A stretch of DNA of 37,149 nucleotides from JBHHYU01 sp046757725 (GTDB lineage Bacteria > Desulfobacterota > Binatia > UBA9968). The notes under the pieces were generated by a model. That model saw only the letters and a program-made list of their open reading frames with translations, was not told the origin of the DNA and searched no databases. The position numbers and the translations under genes are program-made. Positions 25,468 through 33,737 of this stretch are shown piece by piece (position 1 is the stretch's first letter; every line of letters starts with the position of its first letter). Location of the stretch: contig JBHHYU010000019.1 in assembly GCA_046757725.1 (NCBI GenBank), positions 1 to 37,149 of the forward strand, written 5' to 3'.

Positions 25468-26517
25468 ATGTTTAAAACTTATTTTAACCGTTATATCGGC
25501 TCCAATCCACACAGCTTCCTTTTACCCGAGCCGGTACAGGATTTAGGCGATTACGGGGCTGTGCCGACGACCGGTCTGACGTCAGGTCATCAGGGTTGTA
25601 CCGGTTGTGGCATGGTGAGCGGCACGAATCAAGTCCTGCGGGCTTTAAAGCTTTCCGGGAAACATGTTGTTGCAAGCATAGGGACCGGTTGCAACGAGGT
25701 GATCACGACGCAAAATACTTCCTGCTGGGGAGAGGTGGCCGTGGATCACAACAATTTTCCCAACACCGGCGGGACACTCAGTGGTAATATCGCCGCCCTG
25801 AGAGCCCTCGAGCAGGGCGGACGGATCTCGGGTGACGATTTCATCAACCTAGGGATAGCCGGTGATGGCGCCACGTATGACATTGGATTGCAATCACTCC
25901 TGGCCTGGATTGCCCGGGGGGAGAATGGGATCTATGTCTGCCTTAACAACCAGGCTTATATGAACACCGGGATCCAAGGATCCGGGGCGACACCTTACGG
26001 GACCCATACGACCACGACACCATTCGGGAAAACAATTCGCGGGAACCAGAGGACGCCTCAACAACTACCCGACCTCGCGCTGGCAGCCGGGGCGTCGTAC
26101 GTGGCCACCGCTTGTCCCTTGAACCACCGCGACCTAATGATCAAGGTGCAAAAGGCCGCTGCCATAGAGGGGCCTTGTGTCGTGGAGATCTATTCGGTTT
26201 GTCCCGAGGGCTGGAAAAGCGAAACGGACGTATTGCACGAAATAACCGACCTCGCCCTCGAGACCCGTTCCTGGACCCTTTACGAGGCAGAAAACGACAA
26301 AAAGACTGAGACCGTTCTTTTCACCCTGAATTATGTCCCCAAAAGATACTTGCCGGTCAGGGCATATCTCGAATTACAGGAGAGGTTTGCCGGCATGAGA
26401 GCATTCCCTGAGATGTTGAAAAGGGCCCAGGAGATCATCGATAACCGCTGGTCTTTCTGGGATCCTGTGTTGCAGGCAAACGGCGTAGATTGGGAGGAGA
26501 GATCCCATGCATCATGA
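25468..26517 (+). CDS. 2-oxoacid:ferredoxin oxidoreductase beta subunit (PorB-like, TPP)
   Basis: A 349-residue TPP subunit. Cluster cysteines C44 and C47 (HQGCTGCGM), a further Cys in IGTGCNEV and one in YSVCPEGWK follow the PorB pattern. The TPP/Mg motif runs from GDGATYDIG to LNNQAYMNTG. It lies nine bases after the alpha-gamma fusion and overlaps the next gene by 11 bases. Together with the two upstream genes it forms a complete alpha-beta-gamma-delta enzyme. Confidence 0.88.
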   Translation: MFKTYFNRYIGSNPHSFLLPEPVQDLGDYGAVPTTGLTSGHQGCTGCGMVSGTNQVLRALKLSGKHVVASIGTGCNEVITTQNTSCWGEVAVDHNNFPNTGGTLSGNIAALRALEQGGRISGDDFINLGIAGDGATYDIGLQSLLAWIARGENGIYVCLNNQAYMNTGIQGSGATPYGTHTTTTPFGKTIRGNQRTPQQLPDLALAAGASYVATACPLNHRDLMIKVQKAAAIEGPCVVEIYSVCPEGWKSETDVLHEITDLALETRSWTLYEAENDKKTETVLFTLNYVPKRYLPVRAYLELQERFAGMRAFPEMLKRAQEIIDNRWSFWDPVLQANGVDWEERSHAS

Positions 26518-28273
26518 TTTTGTACTTCGTGTCGCAGGTGAGTCCGGTGAGGGGGTTATCACCATCGGCGAGATGATCTGCCGAATCGCTGCGCGTGAAG
26601 GGCTGCATGTAGTCACCTTTCGTACCTTTCCGGCGGAAATCAGAGGGGGATCCTGCATGATCCAGGTCCGTTTTAGCGATAAGAAAATCTCCTATCACGG
26701 GGAAAAAGTAGATTTTCTTGTGACCCTCAATCAACAGGCTCTGGATAAAAACCTTTCCGATCTCAAAGAAGAGGGGGCCCTTCTCTGCGAAGCGGAGAGC
26801 GACCTGCCTAAAAACCACTTACCTAAAACCATCTATAAGGTCCCTTTCGAACGCATAGCCGTACGCGAGATCGGTAGCCGTATCAGTAAAAATATTGTGG
26901 TTCTTGGAGCGCTTTCTCAGCTATTGGGGCTCTCCAAAAAAAGGATAGAAGCCTTCCTCTCCGAGAAATTTGCCAAGAAGGGAACTACGATCCTACAGCA
27001 CAATCTGGACGCCTTGCAAAAGGGAATTGATTTCGCTCAGGCGGAAAGTCTTGAAACAAATCCCCTCCAATTTCCAAAAGGAAACAAAGAGCGCAACCTC
27101 CTCATGACAGGCAACGAGGCCATTGCCCTTGGTGCCGCGGGTTCAGGATTGAGATGTTTCTTCGGTTATCCCATTACGCCGGCCTCAGAGATCATGGAAT
27201 GGCTTGCCGTACGGCTGCCGAAACTAGGGGGCAAAGTGCTGCAAACAGAGGATGAGATCTCGGCCATATGTGGGGTGGCCGGGGCGTCGTGGGCCGGCGC
27301 CAAAGCCATGACCGCCACTTCCGGCCCCGGGCTCTCCCTCATGTCGGAAACCATCGGCCTTCTTTCCATGGCGGAAATTCCTGCGGTTATCGTGGATTCC
27401 CAGAGGGGAGGCCCCAGTACGGGCATGCCCACAAAGACCGAGCAATCCGATCTCTTCCTCGCTCTGTACGGTTCACACGGGGATGCCCCGAGGGTGGTCA
27501 TGGCACCCACCTCTGTTGCCGATTGCCTACACATCATTTCCTTAGCCTTTGGAATAGCGGAGAAATACCAGTTGCCCGTGATTGTCCTGCTGGACCAGTC
27601 CCTCTCAAGCCGTCTAGAAAGTGTGAGCTGGGACAGTGTCCAGAAAATTTCGGCGGGCACCCGGCTCACGACTGATCCCGGGGACCGAAACAGCTTTGCC
27701 CGTTATCAACTCACCGAATCCGGAGTATCCCCGGTTGCCGTCCCGGGAACCGGTGGAGGAGAACATATGGTCACCGGCCTCGAGCATAACGAGGAGGGTA
27801 ACTTTGCCTGCGACGAAGAGACCCACACCGCTATGACCGTTAAGAGATTCCGCAAGTTGGCATCCATAGAATCCGATCCTTTAACCAGAGATCTCTGTAC
27901 TTACCTGGGTAATGAGGATGCCGAAATAGGTATCCTCACCTGGGGTTCTACCAGGGGATCCGTGGAGGAGGCCATTCACGTGGCTGACGACATGGGGATT
28001 CCGGTGCGAGCCATTATCCCCAAGGTCCTGAGTCCTCTTCCCCACGCTGAGCTCAAGAAATTCTTTTCTACGGTTAAAAAGATCATAGTTCCAGAGCTTA
28101 ATTTTGTCGGACAGTTCGCGACGCTGTTGCGGTCGAGCTATCGGATCCCGACTATCGGCTTGACCAAGGTCAAAGGGATCCCACTGGAACCTGGAGAGGT
28201 CATAGAAAAAATTCTCGAAGCTGCCGAAAGTCTCCATACGAGGAAGGAGCAGGTTTATGGAAGAGCAGGATAA
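26507..28273 (+). CDS. korA: 2-oxoglutarate:ferredoxin oxidoreductase alpha subunit, gamma-alpha fusion
   Basis: A 588-residue KorA with the gamma domain first (about 1-190; RVAGESGEGVITIGEMICR, FRTFPAEIRGG) and the alpha domain after residue 197 (GYPITPASEIMEWLA, SGPGLSLMSETIG). This order and length fit two-subunit KorAB enzymes, which in Thauera aromatica regenerate ferredoxin for benzoyl-CoA reductase and lie beside the bcr genes. The location here, downstream of bzdNOPQ-like genes, supports the same job. It has GGAGG before the ATG and overlaps both neighbours (11 and 17 bases), implying tight coupling. Confidence 0.88.
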   Translation: MHHDFVLRVAGESGEGVITIGEMICRIAAREGLHVVTFRTFPAEIRGGSCMIQVRFSDKKISYHGEKVDFLVTLNQQALDKNLSDLKEEGALLCEAESDLPKNHLPKTIYKVPFERIAVREIGSRISKNIVVLGALSQLLGLSKKRIEAFLSEKFAKKGTTILQHNLDALQKGIDFAQAESLETNPLQFPKGNKERNLLMTGNEAIALGAAGSGLRCFFGYPITPASEIMEWLAVRLPKLGGKVLQTEDEISAICGVAGASWAGAKAMTATSGPGLSLMSETIGLLSMAEIPAVIVDSQRGGPSTGMPTKTEQSDLFLALYGSHGDAPRVVMAPTSVADCLHIISLAFGIAEKYQLPVIVLLDQSLSSRLESVSWDSVQKISAGTRLTTDPGDRNSFARYQLTESGVSPVAVPGTGGGEHMVTGLEHNEEGNFACDEETHTAMTVKRFRKLASIESDPLTRDLCTYLGNEDAEIGILTWGSTRGSVEEAIHVADDMGIPVRAIIPKVLSPLPHAELKKFFSTVKKIIVPELNFVGQFATLLRSSYRIPTIGLTKVKGIPLEPGEVIEKILEAAESLHTRKEQVYGRAG

Positions 28274-29111
28274 GTTTTGCGATTACCTAGGTGACGTTAC
28301 CCCTGTTTGGTGTCCAGGCTGCGGGAATTACGGGGTCCTCTCCGGATTGGTGGAAGCCTTGATGGATCTCAAACTGCGCACCCAAGAACTTGCCCTTATC
28401 TCTGGAATCGGCTGCTCCAGCAGGCTTCCCTATTTTATCAAGGCTTATGGTTTCCACGGGATCCATGGGCGCGGGTTACCCATCGCTCAGGGTGTCAAGA
28501 CAGCTAACCCGGGCCTAACCGTCGTTGCCGTGGGAGGAGACGGGGATGGTTTGGCCATCGGAGGGGGGCATCTACCTCACGCCATACGTAATAACGCAGA
28601 CATTACCTACATCCTATTCAACAATGCGATATACGGCATGACCAAAGGGCAGTTCTCTCCAACAACGCTTCTATCTCCCCTCACTAAAACTTCACCTTTC
28701 GGTCTTCCCGGTGAACCTGTGAACCCCGCGGCCCTAGCAATTGTTTATGGAGCCGGCTTTGTAGCTCGAGGCTTTTCAGTCAAAAAAGACCACTTGAAGG
28801 AACTCATTATCCAAGGAATTCGCCATCCGGGGTTTTCCTTCATCGAGGTCCTTACCAGTTGTGCCGCTTTTAACACTACGGACATGAATGTGGCTCGAAT
28901 CATCAAAAACCTCGACTCTGTACCGGAAAGTCACGATCCGGAAGACGTTACGGAGGCTTTCAAGTTGGCCACCCATAGTGAGAGGATCTATCTGGGAATT
29001 TTGCGCCGGAGCCGACGACCTACGCTCGCGGAGAAAATCGAAGCGATGCAGCTTACGGCTAAGGAGAAGGGGGCTGTGAAATTTGAAGACCTCGTACAGC
29101 AATTTGCTTAG
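28257..29111 (+). CDS. korB: 2-oxoglutarate:ferredoxin oxidoreductase beta subunit
   Basis: A 284-residue KorB. Cluster cysteines are C19 and C22 (PVWCPGCGNYG), one in GIGCSSRLPYF and one in LTSCAAFNT. The TPP motif runs from GGDGDGLAIGGG to FNNAIYGMTKGQ. It overlaps korA by 17 bases, with a GGAG site inside korA. Its product with KorA would oxidise 2-oxoglutarate (or a related oxoacid) to succinyl-CoA and reduce ferredoxin. Confidence 0.9.
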   Translation: MEEQDKFCDYLGDVTPVWCPGCGNYGVLSGLVEALMDLKLRTQELALISGIGCSSRLPYFIKAYGFHGIHGRGLPIAQGVKTANPGLTVVAVGGDGDGLAIGGGHLPHAIRNNADITYILFNNAIYGMTKGQFSPTTLLSPLTKTSPFGLPGEPVNPAALAIVYGAGFVARGFSVKKDHLKELIIQGIRHPGFSFIEVLTSCAAFNTTDMNVARIIKNLDSVPESHDPEDVTEAFKLATHSERIYLGILRRSRRPTLAEKIEAMQLTAKEKGAVKFEDLVQQFA

Positions 29112-29146
29112 AGATTGCGGCCATGAAAGGCCGGTGTTCAATCAAC

Positions 29147-29169
29147 GGGTGATCTTAATGGCATCACCC
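29147..29169 (+). terminator. Hairpin after korB
   Basis: GGGTGAT (29147-29153) and ATCACCC (29163-29169) form a perfect seven-base stem with a nine-base loop, 36 bases after the korB stop. No T-run follows, so it could be an attenuating or RNA-stabilising hairpin rather than a true terminator. Confidence 0.4.
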
Positions 29170-29230
29170 AACCAAGGCACTTCCTGGTACACGCACGATC
29201 TGTTTCCAGTTTAGTAAGGGAGGAACAGCT

Positions 29231-30007
29231 ATGTCTCAAAACCTAATCTTTCAGAAAGAAGGTGGCGTTTCGATTATCCGGCTCAACCGGCCGCAGAAGA
29301 AAAACTCCCTCAACACCGAGTTGAGACATGAGATCGAAGCGGCTTTAAAAGAGATTGCGGAAGATCCCAAACAAAAAGTGGTGATCCTGACCGGCGGAGA
29401 GGACTTCTTTTGTGCCGGTGCGGACATCAGCGAGATCAAGGATGCATCGACCGCGGAGGAGACTTACAAACACTCCAGGGAATTTCAACTCCTCTTCGAC
29501 CGGATTGAGGCGCTTCCTCAGCCCGTTATCGCCGCGGTGGCAGGCTACGCACTGGGTGGGGGGTGCGAGATGACTCTGGCCTGTGATTTTCGCATCGCTG
29601 CGGAAGGGACCAAGTTTGGCGTGCCCGAGATCAAAATCGGCGCCTTTCCAGGAGGTGGAGGAACTCAGAGGCTTCCCCGCCTTATCGGCGCGTCCAAGAC
29701 CAAAGAGATGATTTTAACAGGAGATCCTATTACCGCCGAGGAGGCCCTATCCTTAGGTTTGGTCATGAAAGTGGTATCGAAAGGGAAGGTTTTGGAAGAG
29801 AGCAAAAGCTTTGCCGCCAAGCTAGCCGCCCTCCCCCGTCTTGCCATGGAGGCATCAAAGATGCTTGTCAACAAGAGCCTGGAAGTCGATCTTCCCTCAG
29901 GACTGGAGATGGAAGCGCGCTCCTTTGCCAACCTGACCACCAGTCACGATCTCAAAGAAGGGACCCTGGCATTTCTGGAAAAGAGAAAACCAAACTTTAC
30001 TGACTAG
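29231..30007 (+). CDS. Enoyl-CoA hydratase/crotonase family, BadK-like
   Basis: A 258-residue crotonase. Both catalytic glutamates are present: E113 (GYALGGGCEMTLACD) and E133 (GVPEIKIGAFPGGGGTQRLPR, cited by ends GVPEIK and TQRLPR), so it should be a true hydratase, not a BadI/MenB-type ring-cleaving hydrolase. The oxyanion-hole segment CAGADISEI is intact. In the context of a ring reductase and a BadH-like dehydrogenase, hydration of cyclohex-1-ene-carboxyl-CoA (BadK) or a later beta-oxidation enoyl-CoA is likely. It has GGAGG before the ATG and lies 119 bases after korB. Confidence 0.88.
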   Translation: MSQNLIFQKEGGVSIIRLNRPQKKNSLNTELRHEIEAALKEIAEDPKQKVVILTGGEDFFCAGADISEIKDASTAEETYKHSREFQLLFDRIEALPQPVIAAVAGYALGGGCEMTLACDFRIAAEGTKFGVPEIKIGAFPGGGGTQRLPRLIGASKTKEMILTGDPITAEEALSLGLVMKVVSKGKVLEESKSFAAKLAALPRLAMEASKMLVNKSLEVDLPSGLEMEARSFANLTTSHDLKEGTLAFLEKRKPNFTD

Positions 30008-30343
30008 CCCGCAGTTCTACCGGAGCGTCAAGCGAGGGCGCGCAGATGCCCGGATAACGAAGGCTTCGTCGAGGGCTCCCCTCGGCCTGAGCTCGGCCCA
30101 AGGCATCTAAGCGGCACGAGAGAGACAAAACACTAAAGCGTGCTCGACCGGACCTCGAGCCCTTTGTTTGAGCGTAACACCGTAAATTTGGGTAGATGCG
30201 CACCGGCAGCCGTGGGCTTCTAAGCCCACCATCATCGACTTGAAGCGGCTATAGTAACGAAATCCGTCTTGAGCTACTATTAATCACCCCGTGGCAGGCC
30301 ACGGCGTATACTATATATTCCAAAAAAGGAGATAATCGATTCA
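30008..30343. other. Hairpin-rich intergenic region upstream of isocitrate lyase
   Basis: No gene in 336 bases, but many exact stems. AGATGCC (30044-30050) with GGCATCT (30102-30108) encloses ACGAA-GGC-TTCGT (30057-30069) and CGAGGG-CTC-CCCTCG (30070-30084). After these come GCTCGA-7-TCGAGC (30142-30160), GTGGGCTT-CT-AAGCCCAC (30212-30229) and CCGTGG-CAGG-CCACGG (30289-30304). A TATACT at 30307-30312 could be a -10 box. It looks like a structured RNA or a decayed element end; see findings. Confidence 0.55.
30212..30229 (+). terminator. Strong hairpin GTGGGCTT/AAGCCCAC, possible transcription end
   Basis: An eight-base perfect inverted repeat with two bases between the arms, about 205 bases after the crotonase stop. 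No T-tract follows. It might end transcripts from the long operon or be an IS200/IS605-type end relic. Confidence 0.35.
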
Positions 30344-32815
30344 ATGGCCATCACGAGCAAAAATATTACACGATTAGACTCGAGGCGAGATATGGAGGCT
30401 ATCGAATGGGCCAAGGAGTTACGGGAAACGGAGGCCTGGTTTCAAAGCCCCAGATTCAGTCAGATCACTCGTCTTCACACACCCTATGAAGTCGTCGCCC
30501 TCCGCGGCAACGTAAGGGAAGACTACACGATAGCAGAGCAGGCAGCCGTAAAGATGTATAATTACCTCCTGCGTCTGTTTCGAGTAAAGAAGCAAGAGAT
30601 CTCTTATGGCCCCTATACGCCGACAGGCGCGGTTCGGGCGGTCATGGAAGGGATAAAGATTCTATATCTGGGTGGATGGGCAACGTCGGCGCGAGGTTCC
30701 GACTCGGAAGATCCGGGTGCAGACTTGGCCAACTACGCCTTGGATCGAGTGCCTAAAGAGGGGGCCTCGTGGGTGCGCGCGTTGATGCACCAGGATGAGG
30801 TGCAGCGGTCCAACCGGATGAGAATGACATCGGTGCAAAGAAAGAGGATGCCGGCGATCGAGTTTTCCCCGCCGATGATTATTCCGGATGGCGACACAGG
30901 CCATGGCGGAGAACACCATATCAGGAATCTGGTAAAGAAGTTTGTTGAGAACAAGATTGGTGCCATTCACATCGAGGATCAGAAACCCGGTTGCAAAGTC
31001 TGTGGCCATCAAGGGCAAAAAGTGCTGGTCTCTACGGCGGAGATTATCTCGCGGTTGAACACGGCACGGCTGCAATTCGATGTTCTGGGTGTCCCGGGAG
31101 TTATCGTGGCACGGACTGATTCCAACGACGCAACCGCCATCGACAGCGTGGATGACGAGCGCGACCACCCGTTTGTCTACGGGGCGACCAACCCGAACAT
31201 CGTTCCTTTCAAGAACGTCAACCTGGCAGTCATCAGAAAGTTCTACAAAAGGGGATTTAAGGAGATTAACGGGCACCTTCTTCATCGGATTTCGGAGAAT
31301 GCCTACCGAGAGGCAGAGGAATGGCTGAAGCAAGAGCGGTTGACCTATCGTATTCGTGAGGGGATGACAAGGCTAAACAACGAGTTGTCTCTTTTGAAAA
31401 AATCTCGCCAGCAGGCTCGGAGTCAGGGGAAGAGCCCGAAAACTACTCGCGAAGAGCTTGCGACACGGGAGATATGGATCAAATCGATCACTGAGGAAAC
31501 CTTAGACAATATCTTGGCGGAGATCCGCCGGGTGTGGGCGAAGAAGGCGGGTCTGAAAACCTATGCGGATGCGGTCGCGGATGAGATACAGGAGCGGGCT
31601 CATAATAAAACAAAGATTCCGTTTCCCGTGGATCGATGGAAAAGGTTTGCCGGCAGCGTTTCTCAAGATGAAGCACGGAAACGGGCAAAGGCGATAGGAA
31701 TCGATATCTTTTGGAGTTGGGAACTCCCGAGGACGCCGGATGGTTTTTACCAGATTACCGGGGGACGTGACATGGCGGTTGCAAGGGGACTGGCCACAGC
31801 GCCATTTTCCGATTTGGTCTGGCGGGAGACGACGAGACCGGATCTCGAGGACGATAAGGCCTGGGCCGATGCCATCCATGCCGTTTTTCCCGACAAGATG
31901 TTATCCTACAACTTGTCTCCCTCGTGGAACTGGGATGCTTGGGGGTTCACCGATGACCAGATCCGCAGCTTTGACAATGAGTTGGGTAAGATGGGCTATG
32001 TATTCAACTTTATTACCTACGCGGGTCATCAGAGCGAAGCGCTGGTGAACGGACGACTTGCCCGAGCCATAAAAGAGGAAGGCGTGCTCGGGTTTGTAAG
32101 GCTGATTCAACGGTCGCTCCGTCTCGCGAACGATCCGGCGCAATATCCCCAGACCTTTGTTGGCGGACCGTGGTCGGATCGGTTCCGCCGGGCGGCTCGG
32201 GGCCCGTCACTGACTACCTCATCCATGGGTGGGAAGTCTACGGAAGCGCAACATAGAAAGGCCATCGAGGTGCCCACGAGCGTGCTGGAGAGATGGCTTC
32301 ATATTTGGATCCAGTATTGGAGCAACCAAGGGATCTACAAAGGGGGCGAGTTGAGCGTTGAGGTTAAGGAAAGGTGGGCTGGCTCCGAGGAGATGATGTT
32401 GAACGTCTTTGATGAAGCCCACGACAAGATCGCCGAAATCACGTACAGAGTGGACAAAGACAGAGAAGGAAGAAAATATCTCGCCGTTAAAGATCAGAAT
32501 ACGGTTAAAAAGTACCGTGCCCGGCGCTTGATGTCACTCATGCATTTCTTTCTCCTTCACCGCTATAAGACCGATATGGTGCATTACGTGACGCCGACCC
32601 ACGATAACCGCTTGTCCGTTCATCGGATGATTCAGAATGGTGTTTTTAGAGAAGCTCGGACGGACGACCCCAATATCATATCCATAGAGGTCCACACCGC
32701 TCGTGCCCAAAAGATTTTTGCCAACGATGAGTCCATTAAACGGTTTATCGCTAGACCCTTTAGAACGTCCAATGGCGATGTCCTCGTTACTAAAGCAAAA
32801 ACCAAGGTAGGTTAG
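30344..32815 (+). CDS. aceA: Isocitrate lyase, long ICL2 type
   Basis: An 823-residue isocitrate lyase far longer than the usual 430-550. Core motifs are PDGDTGHGG (181-189), IHIEDQK and the active-site loop KVCGHQ (218-223, catalytic Cys220; standard ICL1 reads KKCGH). LSYNLSPSWNWD and FNFITYAGHQ follow. The large insert after residue about 330 and the extra C-terminal domain (from about 690; RRLMSLMHFFLLHRYKTD, HYVTPTHDN) match my memory of Mycobacterium tuberculosis ICL2, whose C-terminal domain mediates activation by acetyl- or propionyl-CoA. It would split isocitrate (or methylisocitrate) to glyoxylate and succinate, letting acetyl-CoA from aromatics feed biosynthesis. The GGAG site is 12 bases from the ATG, longer than ideal. 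Confidence 0.9.
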   Translation: MAITSKNITRLDSRRDMEAIEWAKELRETEAWFQSPRFSQITRLHTPYEVVALRGNVREDYTIAEQAAVKMYNYLLRLFRVKKQEISYGPYTPTGAVRAVMEGIKILYLGGWATSARGSDSEDPGADLANYALDRVPKEGASWVRALMHQDEVQRSNRMRMTSVQRKRMPAIEFSPPMIIPDGDTGHGGEHHIRNLVKKFVENKIGAIHIEDQKPGCKVCGHQGQKVLVSTAEIISRLNTARLQFDVLGVPGVIVARTDSNDATAIDSVDDERDHPFVYGATNPNIVPFKNVNLAVIRKFYKRGFKEINGHLLHRISENAYREAEEWLKQERLTYRIREGMTRLNNELSLLKKSRQQARSQGKSPKTTREELATREIWIKSITEETLDNILAEIRRVWAKKAGLKTYADAVADEIQERAHNKTKIPFPVDRWKRFAGSVSQDEARKRAKAIGIDIFWSWELPRTPDGFYQITGGRDMAVARGLATAPFSDLVWRETTRPDLEDDKAWADAIHAVFPDKMLSYNLSPSWNWDAWGFTDDQIRSFDNELGKMGYVFNFITYAGHQSEALVNGRLARAIKEEGVLGFVRLIQRSLRLANDPAQYPQTFVGGPWSDRFRRAARGPSLTTSSMGGKSTEAQHRKAIEVPTSVLERWLHIWIQYWSNQGIYKGGELSVEVKERWAGSEEMMLNVFDEAHDKIAEITYRVDKDREGRKYLAVKDQNTVKKYRARRLMSLMHFFLLHRYKTDMVHYVTPTHDNRLSVHRMIQNGVFREARTDDPNIISIEVHTARAQKIFANDESIKRFIARPFRTSNGDVLVTKAKTKVG

Positions 32816-32867
32816 AAAGGGCGAATTCTATTCCCCTCTTCCTGCAACGAACAGGTATTCTACCTTT

Positions 32868-33737
32868 TTAGGTTCCGGCTCTCTTGGCTGCTTCTTGAAG
32901 GGCTCTTGCAGTGTAAAGTTGTGCGAGATGGGCCCGGAATTCGGCGGACGCGTGGATGTCGTCCAATGGATTCACTCCTTTAGCTACTTCGTAGGACGCA
33001 TCCTGGATGAGGTCCGGTTTTAGCGGATTCCCCCTCAAGCGGTCCTCAACTCCCTTGGCACGGAAAGGTTTCGAATCCAGACCGGTGATACCGATACCAA
33101 CGTTCTCACATACCTTCCTACTTCTTACTCCTAGCCATACCGCCACACCCATGATAGCAAAGCCGGAAGCTTTTTGCGGCAGCTTGAGGTAAACCGTGCC
33201 GCCACGGCCAGACATAACCGGAACCCGGATCTCAGTGAGGATTTCATCAGGGCTCATAGCGGTGGTCATAAGGCCTAGGAAAAACTCCTCGGCCGGAACG
33301 GAGCGCTTGCCCTTGGCTCCCACCAGCATTAATACCCCACCAAGTGCCAGGATCGCCGCAGGCATATCGGCTGCGGGATCTGCATGAACCAAGTTTCCAC
33401 CGATGGTTCCACGATTGCGCACCTGAACGTCACCGATGGCCTTGGCCGCCTGCGGAAGAAGCGGACATTTTTTTCTCAGAAGCACCGAACTTTCTATTTG
33501 ATAGTGGGTGGTCATAGCGCCAAGGACCAGTTCATCCTTTTCCTGTTTGATACCCGCCAGGCCAGGGATCCTACTCAAATCGATGAGCCACTTGGGCGTT
33601 GCGAGTCTCAGCTTCATCATCGGCAGAAGACTATGGCCGCCGGCCATAAGCCTCGCGTCGTCTCCGTGTGAGGTCAATACACGGATCGCCTCATCCAAGT
33701 TTTGAGGCGTTAGGTATTCAAAGGGGGCCGGGATCAT
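32868..33737 (-). CDS. FAD-binding medium subunit of Mo hydroxylase (CoxM-like)
   Basis: A 289-residue CoxM/CutM-family subunit. I start at ATG 33737, which overlaps the large-subunit TGA (ATGA) and has AGGAGG seven bases upstream; the frame stays open upstream without homology. FAD-binding motifs are AGGHSLLPMMKLRLATP and TIGGNLVHADPAADMPAA. It transfers electrons from the Fe-S subunit to an acceptor. Last gene of the S-L-M operon; converges on the isocitrate lyase gene with 52 bases between them. Confidence 0.92.
   Translation of the reverse strand: MIPAPFEYLTPQNLDEAIRVLTSHGDDARLMAGGHSLLPMMKLRLATPKWLIDLSRIPGLAGIKQEKDELVLGAMTTHYQIESSVLLRKKCPLLPQAAKAIGDVQVRNRGTIGGNLVHADPAADMPAAILALGGVLMLVGAKGKRSVPAEEFFLGLMTTAMSPDEILTEIRVPVMSGRGGTVYLKLPQKASGFAIMGVAVWLGVRSRKVCENVGIGITGLDSKPFRAKGVEDRLRGNPLKPDLIQDASYEVAKGVNPLDDIHASAEFRAHLAQLYTARALQEAAKRAGT

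Noticed and set aside
30044..30108. tRNA-like cloverleaf
   Set aside because: The seven-base closing stem and internal hairpins look tRNA-sized, but there is no T-loop consensus, no proper anticodon arm and no CCA-type end.
30008..30243. IS200/IS605 (TnpB) right end
   Set aside because: The GTGGGCTT/AAGCCCAC hairpin resembles such ends, but no transposase or TnpB reading frame is present; kept only as an alternative for the hairpin cluster.
30281..30312. Sigma-54 promoter upstream of isocitrate lyase (GTGGCAGG...)
   Set aside because: The TGGCA is present, but no GC follows at the required spacing; a sigma-70 -10 box (TATACT) is the better guess.
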